DNA of 64,000 bases from Pogonophryne albipinna (GCA_028583405.1 CM053246.1:21273570-21337569), one strand, 5' to 3'. Counted from the stretch's first letter, positions 45,901 to 55,000 are shown. Translations and numbers: made by a program. Notes: a model not told the origin generated them from the letters alone.

Positions 45901-48008
45901 TTTACAAATATATGAATTGGCTGATATGTATTGCATTTGTTCTGTTACTTACGCCGCTGTCTCTGTCTGGAGACCCCCTGTGAGAGTTTAAAGAACCAGA
46001 GAGATGAAAGGAGAGCATGAAAGTCACTTCCCATATGAGCTCTTCATTTGAAAATCAAGTGCTTTGCCACAGTAATTAGTCAAGCCAAAATATTTAAAAA
46101 GCAGTATTCAATGAAAAACCTTTTCACGCCACTTTACCCACACGCTAATTCACACAAACGTCACAGCACACAAACATTTAGCAGCATGACATGTACGGCT
46201 TAAAAAACACCCCTGTAAAATGATCTTTGTTACAGAGGTTTTGCAAGCTCACTATGTGCTTTTTCCAACTGTTCAAAGCCTTATTTCAATCCTGCTTTAT
46301 TTATATAATTTTGAACGAATCAGCCATGATATGTATAGTAAATATTTCAGCTAAGTGTAAAGAAGCAATTTCCCAAGCAGTGTATATTTAAGGTATGCCT
46401 ATTATTCTGTAAATCAATAATACCATATTCCACATAAGATTAATACTGGGAGTTTTACAGATTGATTAATACAATACAAAATCCACTGTAGCTCATAATT
46501 GACAGGTATACTCTGAAACTGTGCCTGTTCAATGGAAGCAGCCGTCTAACATTCATTTGACAAGACCTATACTTAATACTATCCTGTAATGGCTCTTACG
46601 TATTTCATTTCATCATTTCATTCTGCTGTAATGTATATGGACACTACTCAAATTCAGAGGTTTAAGCCAGCTCCACAGAACAGCCCCACTGTGAATACTT
46701 TCAACAGTAGAAGGACTAATGTGCTCTGTGTTCATACAATGAAGGACTTACGTGGAGTCATTGTCCTTCTCTTTCTTCCGTATCCCAAAGGCCTTCCTGG
46801 TACGTTTTTTCAATCCTGAGAAAAAACAAGAGAAAAAAGGCAAATTAGAGACAGCAAGGGCATGACTAAAAGGTGGTGTATGTAGGTGGGTTAAACGGTT
46901 GGTGGTGTCAGCTGCGCCTCATCTATCATCCAGGAGATTAAAGAGGACGTTTTTATGTATTATTGAGTGACTGGCTGCATCGCTGTCAAGGCAAACACTG
47001 TCTTTCAGAACAAAAAATGGGTTCACGGTAAACCCAGATGGACAGACAGCCTTGCAATTCTCAGGGCACTATTTGAAATGAAATATCAGTACTGCCAAAA
47101 TCAATGTGCTAAGAATTGAACAACACTTCAGGAGCTATGGTGCACACATCTGTTGTAGGACACATAGCTGTAAATATACAAAACTTCAATCAATAATGCC
47201 AAAAAAAGTGGGAGACGTCATTGACACGTAAGTACTCGGCGGATAATTTCACTAATGGAGCTGCTCACTGACTGAAAGTACCGATAATGACTGTGTTGTT
47301 GAGCAACAAGTGAGAGAGGTAGGTTAAGAAACGGTTTAGAAGATTTAAGGAATAAAGTCTTGAATGCAAAGTCTGGACTTTAAAAAAGGCAATTAATTGT
47401 ATTCTGTAAGGAAATGGATGGTATGAACATCCAAACCTATTTGTGTAGAAACAACCTTACAAAGAAAAAGAAAAAAAATTCTCTTCTCCTTATTTTACAC
47501 TCTATTTTCTATCAGTGAAAGATTTGCAGATTTTGTGTGTTTGTTCTAGCTTTTGGAATCATCTTTCTTATCGTTTTGCTGCACTGTCATGGATGTACTG
47601 AAGTGATAACAGAAGTTTGCAGCAAATATTTTTCAAAAAATAAGTTAAGATGGAGCTTTATTGATCCCTGTAGGGAAATCCCCCCAAATGCCATTGTTTT
47701 GAACTGGAGCAATGTATTTTAGTACTATAGTACTATTAAATGCTGTGGTCTGATCCCACTCCTTTCATTCACACAGTAAGTGTGGTTATACGTCTATATA
47801 GCTTCATGTTTAAAAAAGAAATACTCAATCATGTACTATTTCATTCAAAGGAGTTCAATCACAATACAAATCTAGTTTATTCCAGCTTCACTACAGATCC
47901 AATATGATTAATTTTATGAATTGTACTGTACACATATGTCAAACAACAATTTTTTAAATGCTCCAGCTTATTCTTACCCAAGATGAAAGCCCAGTTGTCC
48001 CCCTCCAT
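18151..48008 (-). CDS. sgip1: SH3-domain GRB2-like (endophilin)-interacting protein 1
   Basis: A brain-enriched endocytic adaptor of the FCHo/SGIP/syp1 group. It binds phosphoinositide membranes through its basic N-terminus, and endophilin, intersectin, Eps15 and AP-2 through the proline-rich/APA and mu-homology domains; it also binds the CB1 receptor. Twenty-four coding exons join in one frame: 47978-48008, 46752-46815, 45953-45977, 45210-45266, 44750-44799, 43370-43580, 40048-40056, 37914-37925, 36484-36505, 36301-36373, 34758-34843, 33736-33816, 29302-29376, 27895-28656, 27140-27261, 26882-27035, 23419-23478, 22295-22406, 21626-21781, 20226-20361, 19888-20090, 19627-19691, 18996-19160, 18151-18173. 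The sum is 2754 nt, 917 aa plus stop (human about 828). Basic membrane motif [17 protein letters not shown] near residues 12-28; proline-rich middle about 155-610; mu-homology domain about 615-917, ending FAAGKYLADN as in human. Extra length comes mainly from the 762-nt proline exon. The donor of 44750 and the acceptor of 43580 are the least certain joints. Confidence 0.95.
18765..18945 (+). repeat. tRNA-derived SINE-like copy
   Basis: Has a Pol III B-box-like GGTTCAAACCC at 18794, then the fish SINE-type body ccctgggcaagacacttcac and aagtcgctttggataaaagc, ending atgtaatgtaata. It lies in the last sgip1 intron, antisense to the gene. Confidence 0.75.
18996..19160 (-). CDS. sgip1: sgip1 mu-homology exon
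   Basis: [20 protein letters not shown] ... [20 protein letters not shown]. Donor gtcagt. Confidence 0.95.
19627..19691 (-). CDS. sgip1: sgip1 mu-homology exon
   Basis: [20 protein letters not shown], matching human EQQRILWKIPDISQKSEN. Donor gtacgt. Confidence 0.93.
19888..20090 (-). CDS. sgip1: sgip1 mu-homology exon
   Basis: [20 protein letters not shown] then LRIDYKYN and [20 protein letters not shown]. Confidence 0.95.
20226..20361 (-). CDS. sgip1: sgip1 mu-homology exon
   Basis: [20 protein letters not shown] then [15 protein letters not shown]. Confidence 0.95.
21626..21781 (-). CDS. sgip1: sgip1 mu-homology exon
   Basis: [20 protein letters not shown] then [12 protein letters not shown] and [12 protein letters not shown]. 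Confidence 0.95.
22295..22406 (-). CDS. sgip1: sgip1 mu-homology exon
   Basis: [20 protein letters not shown] then [14 protein letters not shown]. Acceptor ctcag, donor gtaggt. Confidence 0.95.
23270..23600 (+). repeat. Purine-rich (GA/GGA) tracts around an sgip1 exon
   Basis: 23290-23360 and 23480-23590 are almost entirely A/G on the plus strand with many GGGG/GGAGG runs, hence polypyrimidine on the sgip1 sense strand. Confidence 0.85.
23419..23478 (-). CDS. sgip1: sgip1 exon, start of mu-homology domain
   Basis: [20 protein letters not shown], nearly identical to human. Flanked by purine-rich tracts on the plus strand. Confidence 0.95.
24259..24280 (+). repeat. Poly(A) run
   Basis: About 18-20 consecutive A; no attached element recognised. 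Confidence 0.7.
24898..25000 (+). repeat. GT microsatellite/minisatellite
   Basis: Three copies of gtaagagtgagtttgagtgtgtgtgt, the middle with an expanded GT run. Confidence 0.9.
25865..25924 (-). CDS. sgip1: sgip1 60-nt in-frame cassette exon (probable)
   Basis: gtcag|...|gtatag encodes [20 protein letters not shown]. Phase 1 at both ends, between exons of matching phase, so it can be skipped cleanly. It is absent from the human isoform I can recall. Confidence 0.65.
26882..27035 (-). CDS. sgip1: sgip1 exon
   Basis: [20 protein letters not shown] then [20 protein letters not shown], very close to human. The 3' end adds [12 protein letters not shown] before a gtgtgt donor. Confidence 0.92.
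27140..27261 (-). CDS. sgip1: sgip1 proline-rich exon
   Basis: [12 protein letters not shown] ... [21 protein letters not shown] matches human [21 protein letters not shown]. Confidence 0.92.
27895..28656 (-). CDS. sgip1: sgip1 long proline-rich exon
   Basis: 254 codons. Begins [20 protein letters not shown] then IFGP (human LPSINDLDSIFGP) and ends with [18 protein letters not shown] (human [18 protein letters not shown]). Between these anchors lies a P/S/E-rich expansion absent from human, including four 14-residue repeats (28328-28495). Acceptor tttcag, donor gtgagc. Antisense ORFs here are by-products of GC bias. Confidence 0.93.
28328..28495 (-). repeat. Coding 42-bp tandem repeat (4 copies) in sgip1
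   Basis: Four 14-residue units with consensus [60 protein letters not shown]. Similar less regular units continue downstream. Confidence 0.88.
29302..29376 (-). CDS. sgip1: sgip1 proline-rich exon
   Basis: [20 protein letters not shown], aligning with human TPPPLPPKNVPATPP, a PxxP SH3-ligand segment. Confidence 0.9.
29430..33215 (+). mobile_element. L2-like LINE with intact ORF, in an sgip1 intron
   Basis: A single uninterrupted ORF (29799-33008) is preceded by about 370 bp of GC-richer, 5'-UTR-like sequence and followed by a short 3' UTR ending in (ATT)n at about 33195-33215. Exact 5' boundary and target duplication not found. It lies antisense to sgip1 between exons 33736 and 29376. Confidence 0.88.
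29799..33008 (+). CDS. LINE ORF2: apurinic endonuclease plus reverse transcriptase
   Basis: 1069 aa that nicks target DNA and reverse-transcribes the element's own RNA. The APE-type endonuclease occupies about 130-340: [22 protein letters not shown] at 268-273 and MSDHRMV near 333. Reverse transcriptase lies at about 540-870: [12 protein letters not shown], motif [13 protein letters not shown] (FDTVDH 704-709), motif [15 protein letters not shown] and motif C YADD at 788-791. The C-terminal region has the [21 protein letters not shown] and LHSLHWLPV signatures of L2/CR1-group LINEs. All catalytic motifs I can check are present and there is no stop or frameshift. No ORF1 recognised. Confidence 0.92.
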   Translation: MLSWCDMPSLAGTAAYRCAASHLASSVTNNLLTFGARLATASKTEYITTTDPSGYSYDNKVHGPVQRPRYIHRGSGRRFVYSGSSIPSVWTAGRAGASQLRHQSDAAHTTNINLCFLKKHTLPSQQLKPVKLASLNIQSLTNKSLVLNESVGDNNIDFLCLSETWHKKGDYLSLNEATPPGYKYFEKARNSGRGGGLALIYRETFGMTEIRVPDLPSFECLAAKCLAPEPLLIVSIYRPPKANKTFISDFSSLLTTICPTFTRLVILGDFNIHVDAPKCSLATDFLNLLDCLPLTQHIQEPTHKHGHTLDLAITGDVTVTKTHTLELGMSDHRMVLLDVMSHPLDPGKKRTITFRKTKDIDHSQLTSALSSALSRPHAALSLEEHVHRYNNTLHECLDRLAPEKTRVVSFHRSAPWYTDQLRAQKSECRKIERRCRKTGLTVHLLSFRDHQKAYSSALRAARSAYYSNLIETNLNKPKHLFSTIHRLLKPSDPSSTTPTTDDCNSFMDVFKTKIENIRLNIVKASSNQPVYPQHPVLAPSNSPTLNCFTEVTQAELSKIISAMTSSSCALDPIPTSLLKTCSTSIIPTATTIINKSLLSGEVPPSLKLAAIRPVLKKHNLDPEVLTNYRPISNLPFLAKVLEKVVALQLHEHLHTHELYETFQSGFRPAHSTETALVRVQNDLLIAADSGSPSLLILLDLSAAFDTVDHRIMCRRLQEVGITGKALDFFHSYLTGRQEYVRLGKSTSDTHCVTSGVPQGSVLGPLLFLIYMLPLGQILRSHNISFHIYADDTQIYFQTAPDKDLALSNASRCLEHIHHWMSNNSLQLNSSKSEAILIGTPNQTQKTDITLISINGHSIPLSPLVTSLGVKLDSSLSFQAHIKTVCQASYYHLRNISRMRHSLAKLDAEKLIHAFITSRIDYCNSLLAGIPAKTTQRLQYIQNCAARILTGTRKSEHITPILHSLHWLPVTHRITYKVLIMVFNAINQTGPTYLQELLTRKQSHTSRTLRSDSSNLLAVPRTKLVTMGNRAFSSLGPRLWNQLPEDIRTSASLSVFRKCLKTHLFRTAFY
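33736..33816 (-). CDS. sgip1: sgip1 exon
   Basis: [20 protein letters not shown] then TRSFPTG, aligning with human TRPFPTG; phase 1 both ends. Confidence 0.82.
34758..34843 (-). CDS. sgip1: sgip1 exon
   Basis: [20 protein letters not shown] aligns with human [20 protein letters not shown]. Donor gtaacc. Confidence 0.92.
36301..36373 (-). CDS. sgip1: sgip1 exon
   Basis: [20 protein letters not shown] aligns with human SEEVARPRRSTPTP. Donor gtatga. Confidence 0.87.
36484..36505 (-). CDS. sgip1: sgip1 22-nt microexon
   Basis: tttcag|...|gtgagt encodes GLKRNTS, aligning with human GAIKRNLS; ends phase 1. Confidence 0.8.
37914..37925 (-). CDS. sgip1: sgip1 12-nt microexon (RRSP)
   Basis: gtcacag|AGACGTAGCCCG|gtaagt encodes RRSP, identical to human RRSPG; phase 0. 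Confidence 0.7.
38000..40040. other. sgip1 intron, no gene recognised
   Basis: Large AT-rich intron. Only an (AT)n run at 39350-39369 stands out. Confidence 0.55.
40048..40056 (-). CDS. sgip1: sgip1 9-nt microexon (KSP)
   Basis: tttgtag|AAGAGTCCG|gtaagc. It supplies KSP exactly where human has (R)KSP between SPSPV and RRSP. Confidence 0.6.
41890..43337 (+). mobile_element. LINE 3' end (L2/Rex-like) in an sgip1 intron
   Basis: 41905-42230 encodes, with breaks, the C-terminal RT-adjacent region ([13 protein letters not shown] start, [34 protein letters not shown]). About 1.1 kb of 3' UTR follows and ends ctatataaataaaacttgatttgatttgat. 5'-truncated. Its end lies only 33 bp from the sgip1 exon at 43370. 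Confidence 0.82.
43370..43580 (-). CDS. sgip1: sgip1 exon
   Basis: Contains [31 protein letters not shown] and [18 protein letters not shown], as in human. Donor gtgag is clear. The acceptor gtag at 43581 adds [14 protein letters not shown] and is inferred. Confidence 0.85.
44250..44571. mobile_element. Palindromic MITE flanked by TA
   Basis: Ends are TAGAGAGGTGAAGTCCC and the inverse of GACTTCGCCACTCTA. The two arms (about 125 bp: gggaccttatttcgg, attgaagtcaatggagagag, tcccatttgaattgtgcca) are inverted copies around a 60-bp centre. TA at each end fits a Tc1/mariner-type or related MITE. Confidence 0.78.
44750..44799 (-). CDS. sgip1: sgip1 exon, 3' boundary uncertain
   Basis: [16 protein letters not shown] matches human NSPELDEEGYSIRPEE. 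No strong donor follows. A weak GA|gtccga at 44750 is the only one that keeps phase with the next exon; reading on ([13 protein letters not shown]) meets a stop. Confidence 0.75.
45210..45266 (-). CDS. sgip1: sgip1 exon
   Basis: [19 protein letters not shown], matching human KKSNGAPNGFYAEIDWERY; phase 0 both ends. Confidence 0.93.
45792..45812 (-). CDS. sgip1: Possible sgip1 21-nt alternative microexon
   Basis: Bounded by ccag and gtactg; encodes EPQEVES in phase 0, so it can be included or skipped without frame change. No homologue recalled. Confidence 0.3.
45953..45977 (-). CDS. sgip1: sgip1 25-nt exon
   Basis: Encodes TGSPDRDSG (human TGSPDRDGI). Clean cacag/gtaagt sites. Confidence 0.85.
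46752..46815 (-). CDS. sgip1: sgip1 exon, membrane-binding basic motif
   Basis: Encodes [20 protein letters not shown], nearly identical to human SGIP1. Acceptor ctcag, donor gtaag. Confidence 0.93.
47978..48008 (-). CDS. sgip1: sgip1 first coding exon
   Basis: ATG in good context (aaaaATGG), 10 codons [10 protein letters not shown] plus one base, gtaag donor. It leads in phase into LKKRTRKAF. The N-terminus is longer than the short MMEG start I recall for human, so it may be an alternative first exon. Confidence 0.75.
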
Positions 48009-48149
48009 TTTTATCTAAGAATATCTCGACTCTCATTCTTCCTCGCCTGGTTGTGAACTCATCACATCATCTCATGAACAACCTAGCTCCTCCTTACACC
48101 ACAGGCAGGTTCACACTGAGCCTTAGAGCAGGAACCTGATGCTCTCGCA

Positions 48150-48582
<433 letters not shown>

Positions 48583-48639
48583 GTTCTTGATCTGTGTCTG
48601 GTACTCAAATTCAACGGCAGAGACTTCACTCATAAATAA

Positions 48640-49440
48640 AAGACAAATGTTAAAATGTATTTCATTTGATGCAATTTTTTTACTACTCAAATCTTTTCAC
48701 GGTGTTTTCCACCTTGCATCCGGCCATTGTGAACAACATCTCCAACTTTAGAGAAAAATAACCCACATACATAAATATAGAATGACGGCACATTCCCAAA
48801 ATACAGGCTTGTCCCTGCACAAAGATATGCACACACGTCCTTGCAGAGCATACGGTGACACATGCACGCACCTCAAGAAAAAGAGCCTGATGAATATTTA
48901 TGGGAGAAGATCAGGTGTTTGGAAACAGCATCTGCTTTATATCAGCTACCAAAGTTATCCGAGTCATTCAATACATGCCAAAGAGCAATACCTTCCAGTA
49001 TTTGCGTGAGGAAAAAACGTATTTACGGAGAGTGCTGGAACTGTCATACAGTTTGTGTGGGTCTGAGTATGTGTTGTTTGGACATTCTGTTGTATATTAC
49101 AGAAACAAAGAAATGTGCACACAGACAGACACCTCTTCATAACTGAGACCAAGTGTTATGCCTCAAACTAATGAAGGACTCATTCCTGTAAGGCCAGACT
49201 AAAGACTGTCTTCTTTTATTCTATGGTTTGACGGCTTCCCTCTCTCTGATCCTGGTGAGGCATCTATCTGAGGTCGCTGTTAGAGGACACTGTGTGCTCT
49301 CTCAGGCTGTAGCGTAGTAGAGAATGGGAGCTTTAATATTTCCTTCAACAGCTGTTCTGCAAAGCCAACAATGTATAACATATAAGTTTATATCGTTGTT
49401 TTTTTCACTTAAGTTTATTAATGATAATGATAGGGTTGAC
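48640..49440. other. Intergenic stretch, no gene recognised
   Basis: No recognisable coding sequence or repeat; may include sgip1 5' non-coding exons or promoter. Confidence 0.4.
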
Positions 49441-49444
49441 TAAT

Positions 49445-50235
49445 GACTAATGATAATCATCAACGGCACAGCAGTGAAGACTACAGACAGCACCAAGTTC
49501 CTGGGGGTGCATATCACAAGCAGTCTGACCTGGTCCACTCACACTACATCACTATTTAAGAAGGCACAGCAGCGCCTACACTTCCTGCGCAGGTTGAGAA
49601 GAGCACAGCTCCCCCTCCCATCCTCACCACGTTCTACAGAGGAACCATAGAGAGCGTGCTGACCAGCGGCATCTCCATCTGGTCGAGAGACTGCAACGCC
49701 AAAGACTGGAAGTCTCTGCAGAGAGTGGTCAGGACAGCAGAGAAGATCATCGGAGTTTCTCTCCCTCCCATCAGAGACACCGCTCAGAAACGCTCCCTGA
49801 CAAAAGCCCAGAACATTTTTAAAGACCCCACTCATCCTCACCATGCTCTGTTCTCCCTGCTGCACTCCGGCAAGAGGTTCCGCAGCATTAAGAGCAGAAC
49901 AGTCAGATTCTGTAATAGCTTTCCCCCCATGCCATCAGACTGCTGAACAGCAAGTAGACCAGTAACAGAGATTACATTACGCTGTGTAAAGCGCACATAT
50001 TTTCTATATAGTATGTCTATTTTATTTATATGTATAGTAAGTCTTTATATTTTAAACACACACTTTATCTTTAATTTTATCAGCACCACTTCACTATTAT
50101 TTATTTATATGTACAATTTTAGCAAGTTTTTATATTGTCCTGTTCCTGTAAACCAGTACAACGAAATTTTGTTTTAATAGTACACTCTGTGTCTTGTTGA
50201 AATGACAATAAAGTATGTCTAAGTCTAAGTCTTAA
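49445..50235 (+). mobile_element. LINE 3' end (second lineage)
   Basis: Encodes, with one frameshift near 49620, TDSTKFLGVHITSSLTWSTH, FKKAQQRLHFLRRLRRA, FYRGTIESVLTSGISIWS and LQRVVRTAEKIIGVSLPPI, the RT C-terminal region of a common fish LINE. The 3' end is acaataaagtatgtctaag with tandem gtctaa units. 5'-truncated. Confidence 0.85.
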
Positions 50236-50598
50236 TTTATAATGATGCCACTGAAAAGCCCAACATTTTAAATGTCTTCACACTGACATGATGTTTCAGA
50301 CTTAAATTGCTGTCTTTCTAGATTTCTTGCCTCTCTGTTGCCCTCTTTTCCACTTTAGGAATAATTCCCTCTCCTGTAAATCGCCCCCAGTCAAGAGCTG
50401 CCAGGTTTACAGCTGTGTTAATGAAAGAGTATTTTCTTTGAACGGGACGGGGTGCACATGGCAGCTGTACCCTGGCTACAGCATCCTGCTAGGATGGGAT
50501 TAAATTAATTAATCCATGGGATTAAAATCTGCATAATTATTTCACTTTTAATTTGTTTTATTGTTTGTTTCTCTTGTCTTGTGGGTCCATTGAGTATC
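50236..50598. other. Intergenic stretch, nothing recognised
   Basis: AT-rich, no repeat or gene seen. Confidence 0.4.
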
Positions 50599-50606
50599 GT
50601 TTAACT

Positions 50607-52064
50607 CAGGGGTGCCCAACCAGTCGATCGCGATCGACCGATTCCCAGTCGATCCCGAGATGTGTCTAAAAATAGAACAACAATATTCTGTTTTATCGTT
50701 AATGTCCTATAACATAATCGTCCTGTGCCAGAATAATGCACATGAACGCATCAAAGCTTTGTGATTGGCCGGCATGACCCCATGTGTCGGGGCGTGGCTG
50801 GTGGGCAGTGGGCACTATTTCGCTGACGTTGTCCGTGTCAATCATAGACTGTATATATAGGTGTCAACCCGTGTCAACTCGAGTGACAAGTCCGCACACA
50901 CACAAGACCGCAATTATGGCAGAAGCAAAAAAGCCCAAAATATATAATTTTCACTCCGAGTGGGAGGATGATTATTTTTGTATCTATTCCAATTCAAAGT
51001 CCATCTGTCTCATCTGCAATGCGAGCGTGGCTTTATCGAAGAAGGGTAATTTAGGAGCGGCATTTCAAAACAGTGCACAAACGCTACGAGACGGAATTCC
51101 CTCCTAATTCTGCCCTACGCTCCCAAAAGGGGAGGGGCCTGAGAGGACAGCTAAATGCACAGCAGTACATTTTCACCAGGTCCAACAACAAGAGCAAGGC
51201 TGCTACCAGAGCATCTTATCGTGTCAGTCACGTTCTTGCGAAACACATGAAGTCTTTCAAAGACGGCGAAGTTGTGAAAGAAGCTTTCCTGGAGGCTGCC
51301 GACGCGCTTTAGGGGGACAGTAAAAATAACAGTAGCATTTCAACAGGTTTTTGATATAATAAAAACTCAAGTTAGATACCGTTATTAATCAGCTGTAAGT
51401 TTTAGTTTGTTTGAACTTATTCATTATAATTATTGTACAAAATGGTATAAGAATGCAAACTTAAAATTGATTATAGTCTATTATCATTTCAGGTTAAGAA
51501 ACTAGTGTTGCTTGCATCCTATTTTAAAGGCATTTCTTTTTATACTCTACTAAAATGCAACAAAAAAAGGGTTTGATTCTATTAATTTTGTCTTTTTTAT
51601 TGCACTGTTGCAGCAGATTCCTGTGTAGCTTCAGATCTGAGTTGTCTTATTAGTAAGCCTAATTTATACTTTTGTAGCAACACTATTTGTATATAATGGC
51701 AAAGAAAGGGTTCAGAGTCTTTTCTTTTTTTCCTGTGTCATATGTGGCAGCACTGTTCAATGTTTCTTGAAAACATTACCCACTGTAGTGACGTGTGAAT
51801 AAACTCCAACTCTGTATCAACAACACTGTTGTGTAACTTCAGTTAAATACCTGTATGTGTGTAGATTAGAAAGAGGTAAGATAAAGGATCTGCATTATTT
51901 TATGAAGTATTAATCGTACAAAGGTCAGTTTTATACAAGTAGTGTGTATTTACCTGGTAGTAGGCTGTCAGTAATGGCTACGCCTCTCTATTTGGACTGG
52001 TAGATCTCGGCAGACTGGCAACTTTAAAAGTAGCTCTCGGTTCAAAAAAGGTTGGGCACCCCTG
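50607..52064 (+). mobile_element. Internally deleted hAT transposon
   Basis: Starts caggggtgcccaacc and ends with the inverse ggttgggcacccctg, flanked by exact 8-bp duplications GTTTAACT (50599-50606 and 52065-52072). It carries only the start of a transposase (50916-51312), so it is non-autonomous. Confidence 0.93.
50916..51312 (+). pseudogene. hAT transposase N-terminal remnant
   Basis: Starts MAEAKKPKIYNFHSEWEDDY and has a zinc-finger start CLICN like ZBED/GTF2IRD2/SPIN-DOC-type hAT proteins. A frameshift near 51075 breaks it; the second frame (HKRYETEFPPNSALRSQK ... KDGEVVKEAFLEAADAL) runs to a stop at 51312. The RNase-H-like catalytic core and dimerisation domain are absent. Confidence 0.75.
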
Positions 52065-52072
52065 GTTTAACT

Positions 52073-55000
52073 TAATGGCACTGAAACACTTGATAGACTG
52101 CTATGAAAAAAACAGGCCTAGGTGCAGCAACTGACAAGAGCTCTTTTCCTGCATATCTGTCCTTAAGGTGCCCTTTCATAAAGTGCACATCTTTTTTAAA
52201 TTTTCCTCTGTTCTATTTGGCTAATCAGTTTGGCATAACTAAAACTAATGAAACACATAAGGTAACCTTAATCTTCAGATCATTCAAAGGTCTAATGTTG
52301 CAGTCTCTCTGTATACAAACATTTCAAACACAGAACAAGACCATAGCAGAAATTGAATCCATTCATGAGCTAACTGACCACCGTAATTAAAAAATTAGGC
52401 AATAAATGACCATCCCAATTATAGGGAGCAGCAGGATCTAAATCTGATTGGATGACATTGACGATGAATACATGAGTCCGTATGGCTGGTGTTAATTAAC
52501 GTGAAATAACAGTGTGCCACACACACAGCTTTAATGACTTAATGGCTTCCGTTCAGAGAGATGCTAGCACAAGTGCTAACATAATTAGTGGTCTCTTCTC
52601 AAGACACAGCAATGTAATTGTAGGGAAAGCCAAAGGACATAAAGCCAAGCAGGAAAGGACACTGCCAAAACAAAAAAAACGAGTTGACAACTGAACAGCA
52701 ACGGTACACTGACCAACACATTTTGCTTCCAAGACACATACATGTCCAGTTTTTCTTTCTGTGGGACTACATTTCTAGAGCTTTATTTTCAACATTTTGT
52801 TTATCTGGTCTCTGAAAATAATGTATAATGTAAGGTTGAGAATAATCTCAAAAGTGTGGAAAGCTAACTTTAGAAAGGGTCCCACGAAGTGAAAACAAAC
52901 TCACAAGAGGAGGAACATCGCTCAGAGCAGCAGTGTGTTATTATCATAACTGTGAGGTCCACCCTTCGACCTACAGGAAAAGGTTAGGACTAACACTGCC
53001 TTTAATCAAATATACCATCTTGAAACAGCAATTATACCTCTTTCCCATTATTCATTTGGAGTGCATGTGCACGTGCACGTGCACAAGAGCTTGTTTCAAG
53101 CCTGACATAAGAATCAACTTAGAAAGGACATCAAAGATTTGAAAGCTACCAAAATTGTAAATCTACACCAGTTTTGGTTAAAATTCTGACATGTATGGCT
53201 TTTAAATACTAATTTAGATAAGAGAGCATTTTACGTCCTTTTTTAAACTTTCATTTGTTGCTTTATTGTAATGGAACATGAAAACTGAAAACATTTTCTA
53301 AATCTAATTTAGTGCCTGAATAATTTACATTTCCCATGGATGGAAAAAAAATGTTAGTGGTTATATTCCTGTGTAGTATGCATGTCAGAGCATGCTCAGG
53401 AGGGAGAACAACTTGTTCACGAGACGGTGCGTCGGGTTGTTGTTGGTATTGAGTCAAGCTGTTGACTAAGATCCACTGGCAGGCAGGTTAGCAGACAAGG
53501 AGACAAGTAATTAGTAGAACAGGAGGAAGGCTGGCGGGCAAATATATGAGCAGACAGTACAAAACAAACTGCAAACAAGACAGGCTGTAAAAAACTGTAG
53601 TGACAGGGAGACAGCGTGCACCGAGACAGGCAGACTGGCATACGAATGCAGAGACAGACAGGCATGTTGCAAACGGGAGCTTTAAAAGGCATTTGGAGTG
53701 ACTCATCCATCCTCCTGGCCCTGAGAGGCAGGAAGAGGAGGCAGGTGAAGAGAGATAGGCTGCTGGCAGATACACTTACAATGACCTCGCAATGGCAGAA
53801 AAAAATGCTCTAATATCAGGAGGAGACACGTGATGTGCTATGAGATATGAGAAAGCTACCTCCATCTTATTTCATGCAGACCTGAGCAGAGCTGAAAAAC
53901 TAAAGAGATTTAACACTGAAATGTATTATTGAAAGAAGAAGCGCAGACTAATTATTTGCTCTGGATGTGCTAACAAAAAATATATGCTTCTTTTCAGCAG
54001 CTTCAATGCTGCCATCATGTCTACAAGACAGTAAGTCTCTGTATTTCACTTTGACTCATGGCATAGACACAAACAACGTTTGTAAAAATGTACCACAGAC
54101 AATGCCGTGCAGGTCACAACATATCTCCTAGCACAGGAAGGAAGAGAGCCATTTACTCAATCTCCCCCACCTACTTTTTCCCTGCTCAGGATTTAAGTCA
54201 CAACTTCCTATAAGCTTCCTGCCTCTCTAACATAAAGATGGGAAGGGGAATCTTACAGAAGAGGCCACTCGAAGAAGAGCTGTGTTTGCAAATATCTTCT
54301 GTCTCATTAGCTGACCGCACAAACAGAAAGCTGGGAGGGAATGGCCATCGCCAGCCATCATCTTCAACCTCACTGTGTTTCAGTGTGGCAGAGAGAACAC
54401 AAAGAGAGGGCGTCAGTTTGCCGTTGTGCTTGTAGATACTAAATTTAGACCTGGACTATACTGTCCAGGTGGCTGCACTGTGAGCTATTAACTGGAACAT
54501 AACGTATCCAACGTATACACAAACGCACAATAGAAATGTGACGGTTCATGTTTGTTTGGTTGCTCTTTTAGTGGAAAAGAGATGTTTCATCGAATGACGT
54601 CACAGACTCCTAAGAAAAGTGGGTCAGGGCCAGAAACCATATAGCAGCATGCCGGCAGTACAAGGATGAACAAAAGATGTTGATAATGCCAAGAGGGTGG
54701 TGATGCATCCATCTGTGCAATCACTCTGTTTCAATTCTATAGCTAATTTGTCTGTTTATGCTCATTTGATTTAGATAAATATAACAACTATTGCTTAAAG
54801 ATAGATTAGCGATTTGAAAAAAAGGTTATTCAGCACCAACGTACAACTTTCAATACATTTCAGGTCCTTTTTAAACAAAAATGCTCACTCTACTCCTTTT
54901 TCTTGAATGTGACAGCTTTTGTTTGAAAAAAAGAAACATTACAGTCAAATTGTGCTCTGGTAAATGTTCTTATACAGACAAAGCAATTTAAAAAAGTAAA

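Noticed and set aside
47640..47690. Fragment reading tttattgatccctgtaggga
   Set aside because: Resembles a short fish LINE/SINE end, but too short to classify or bound.
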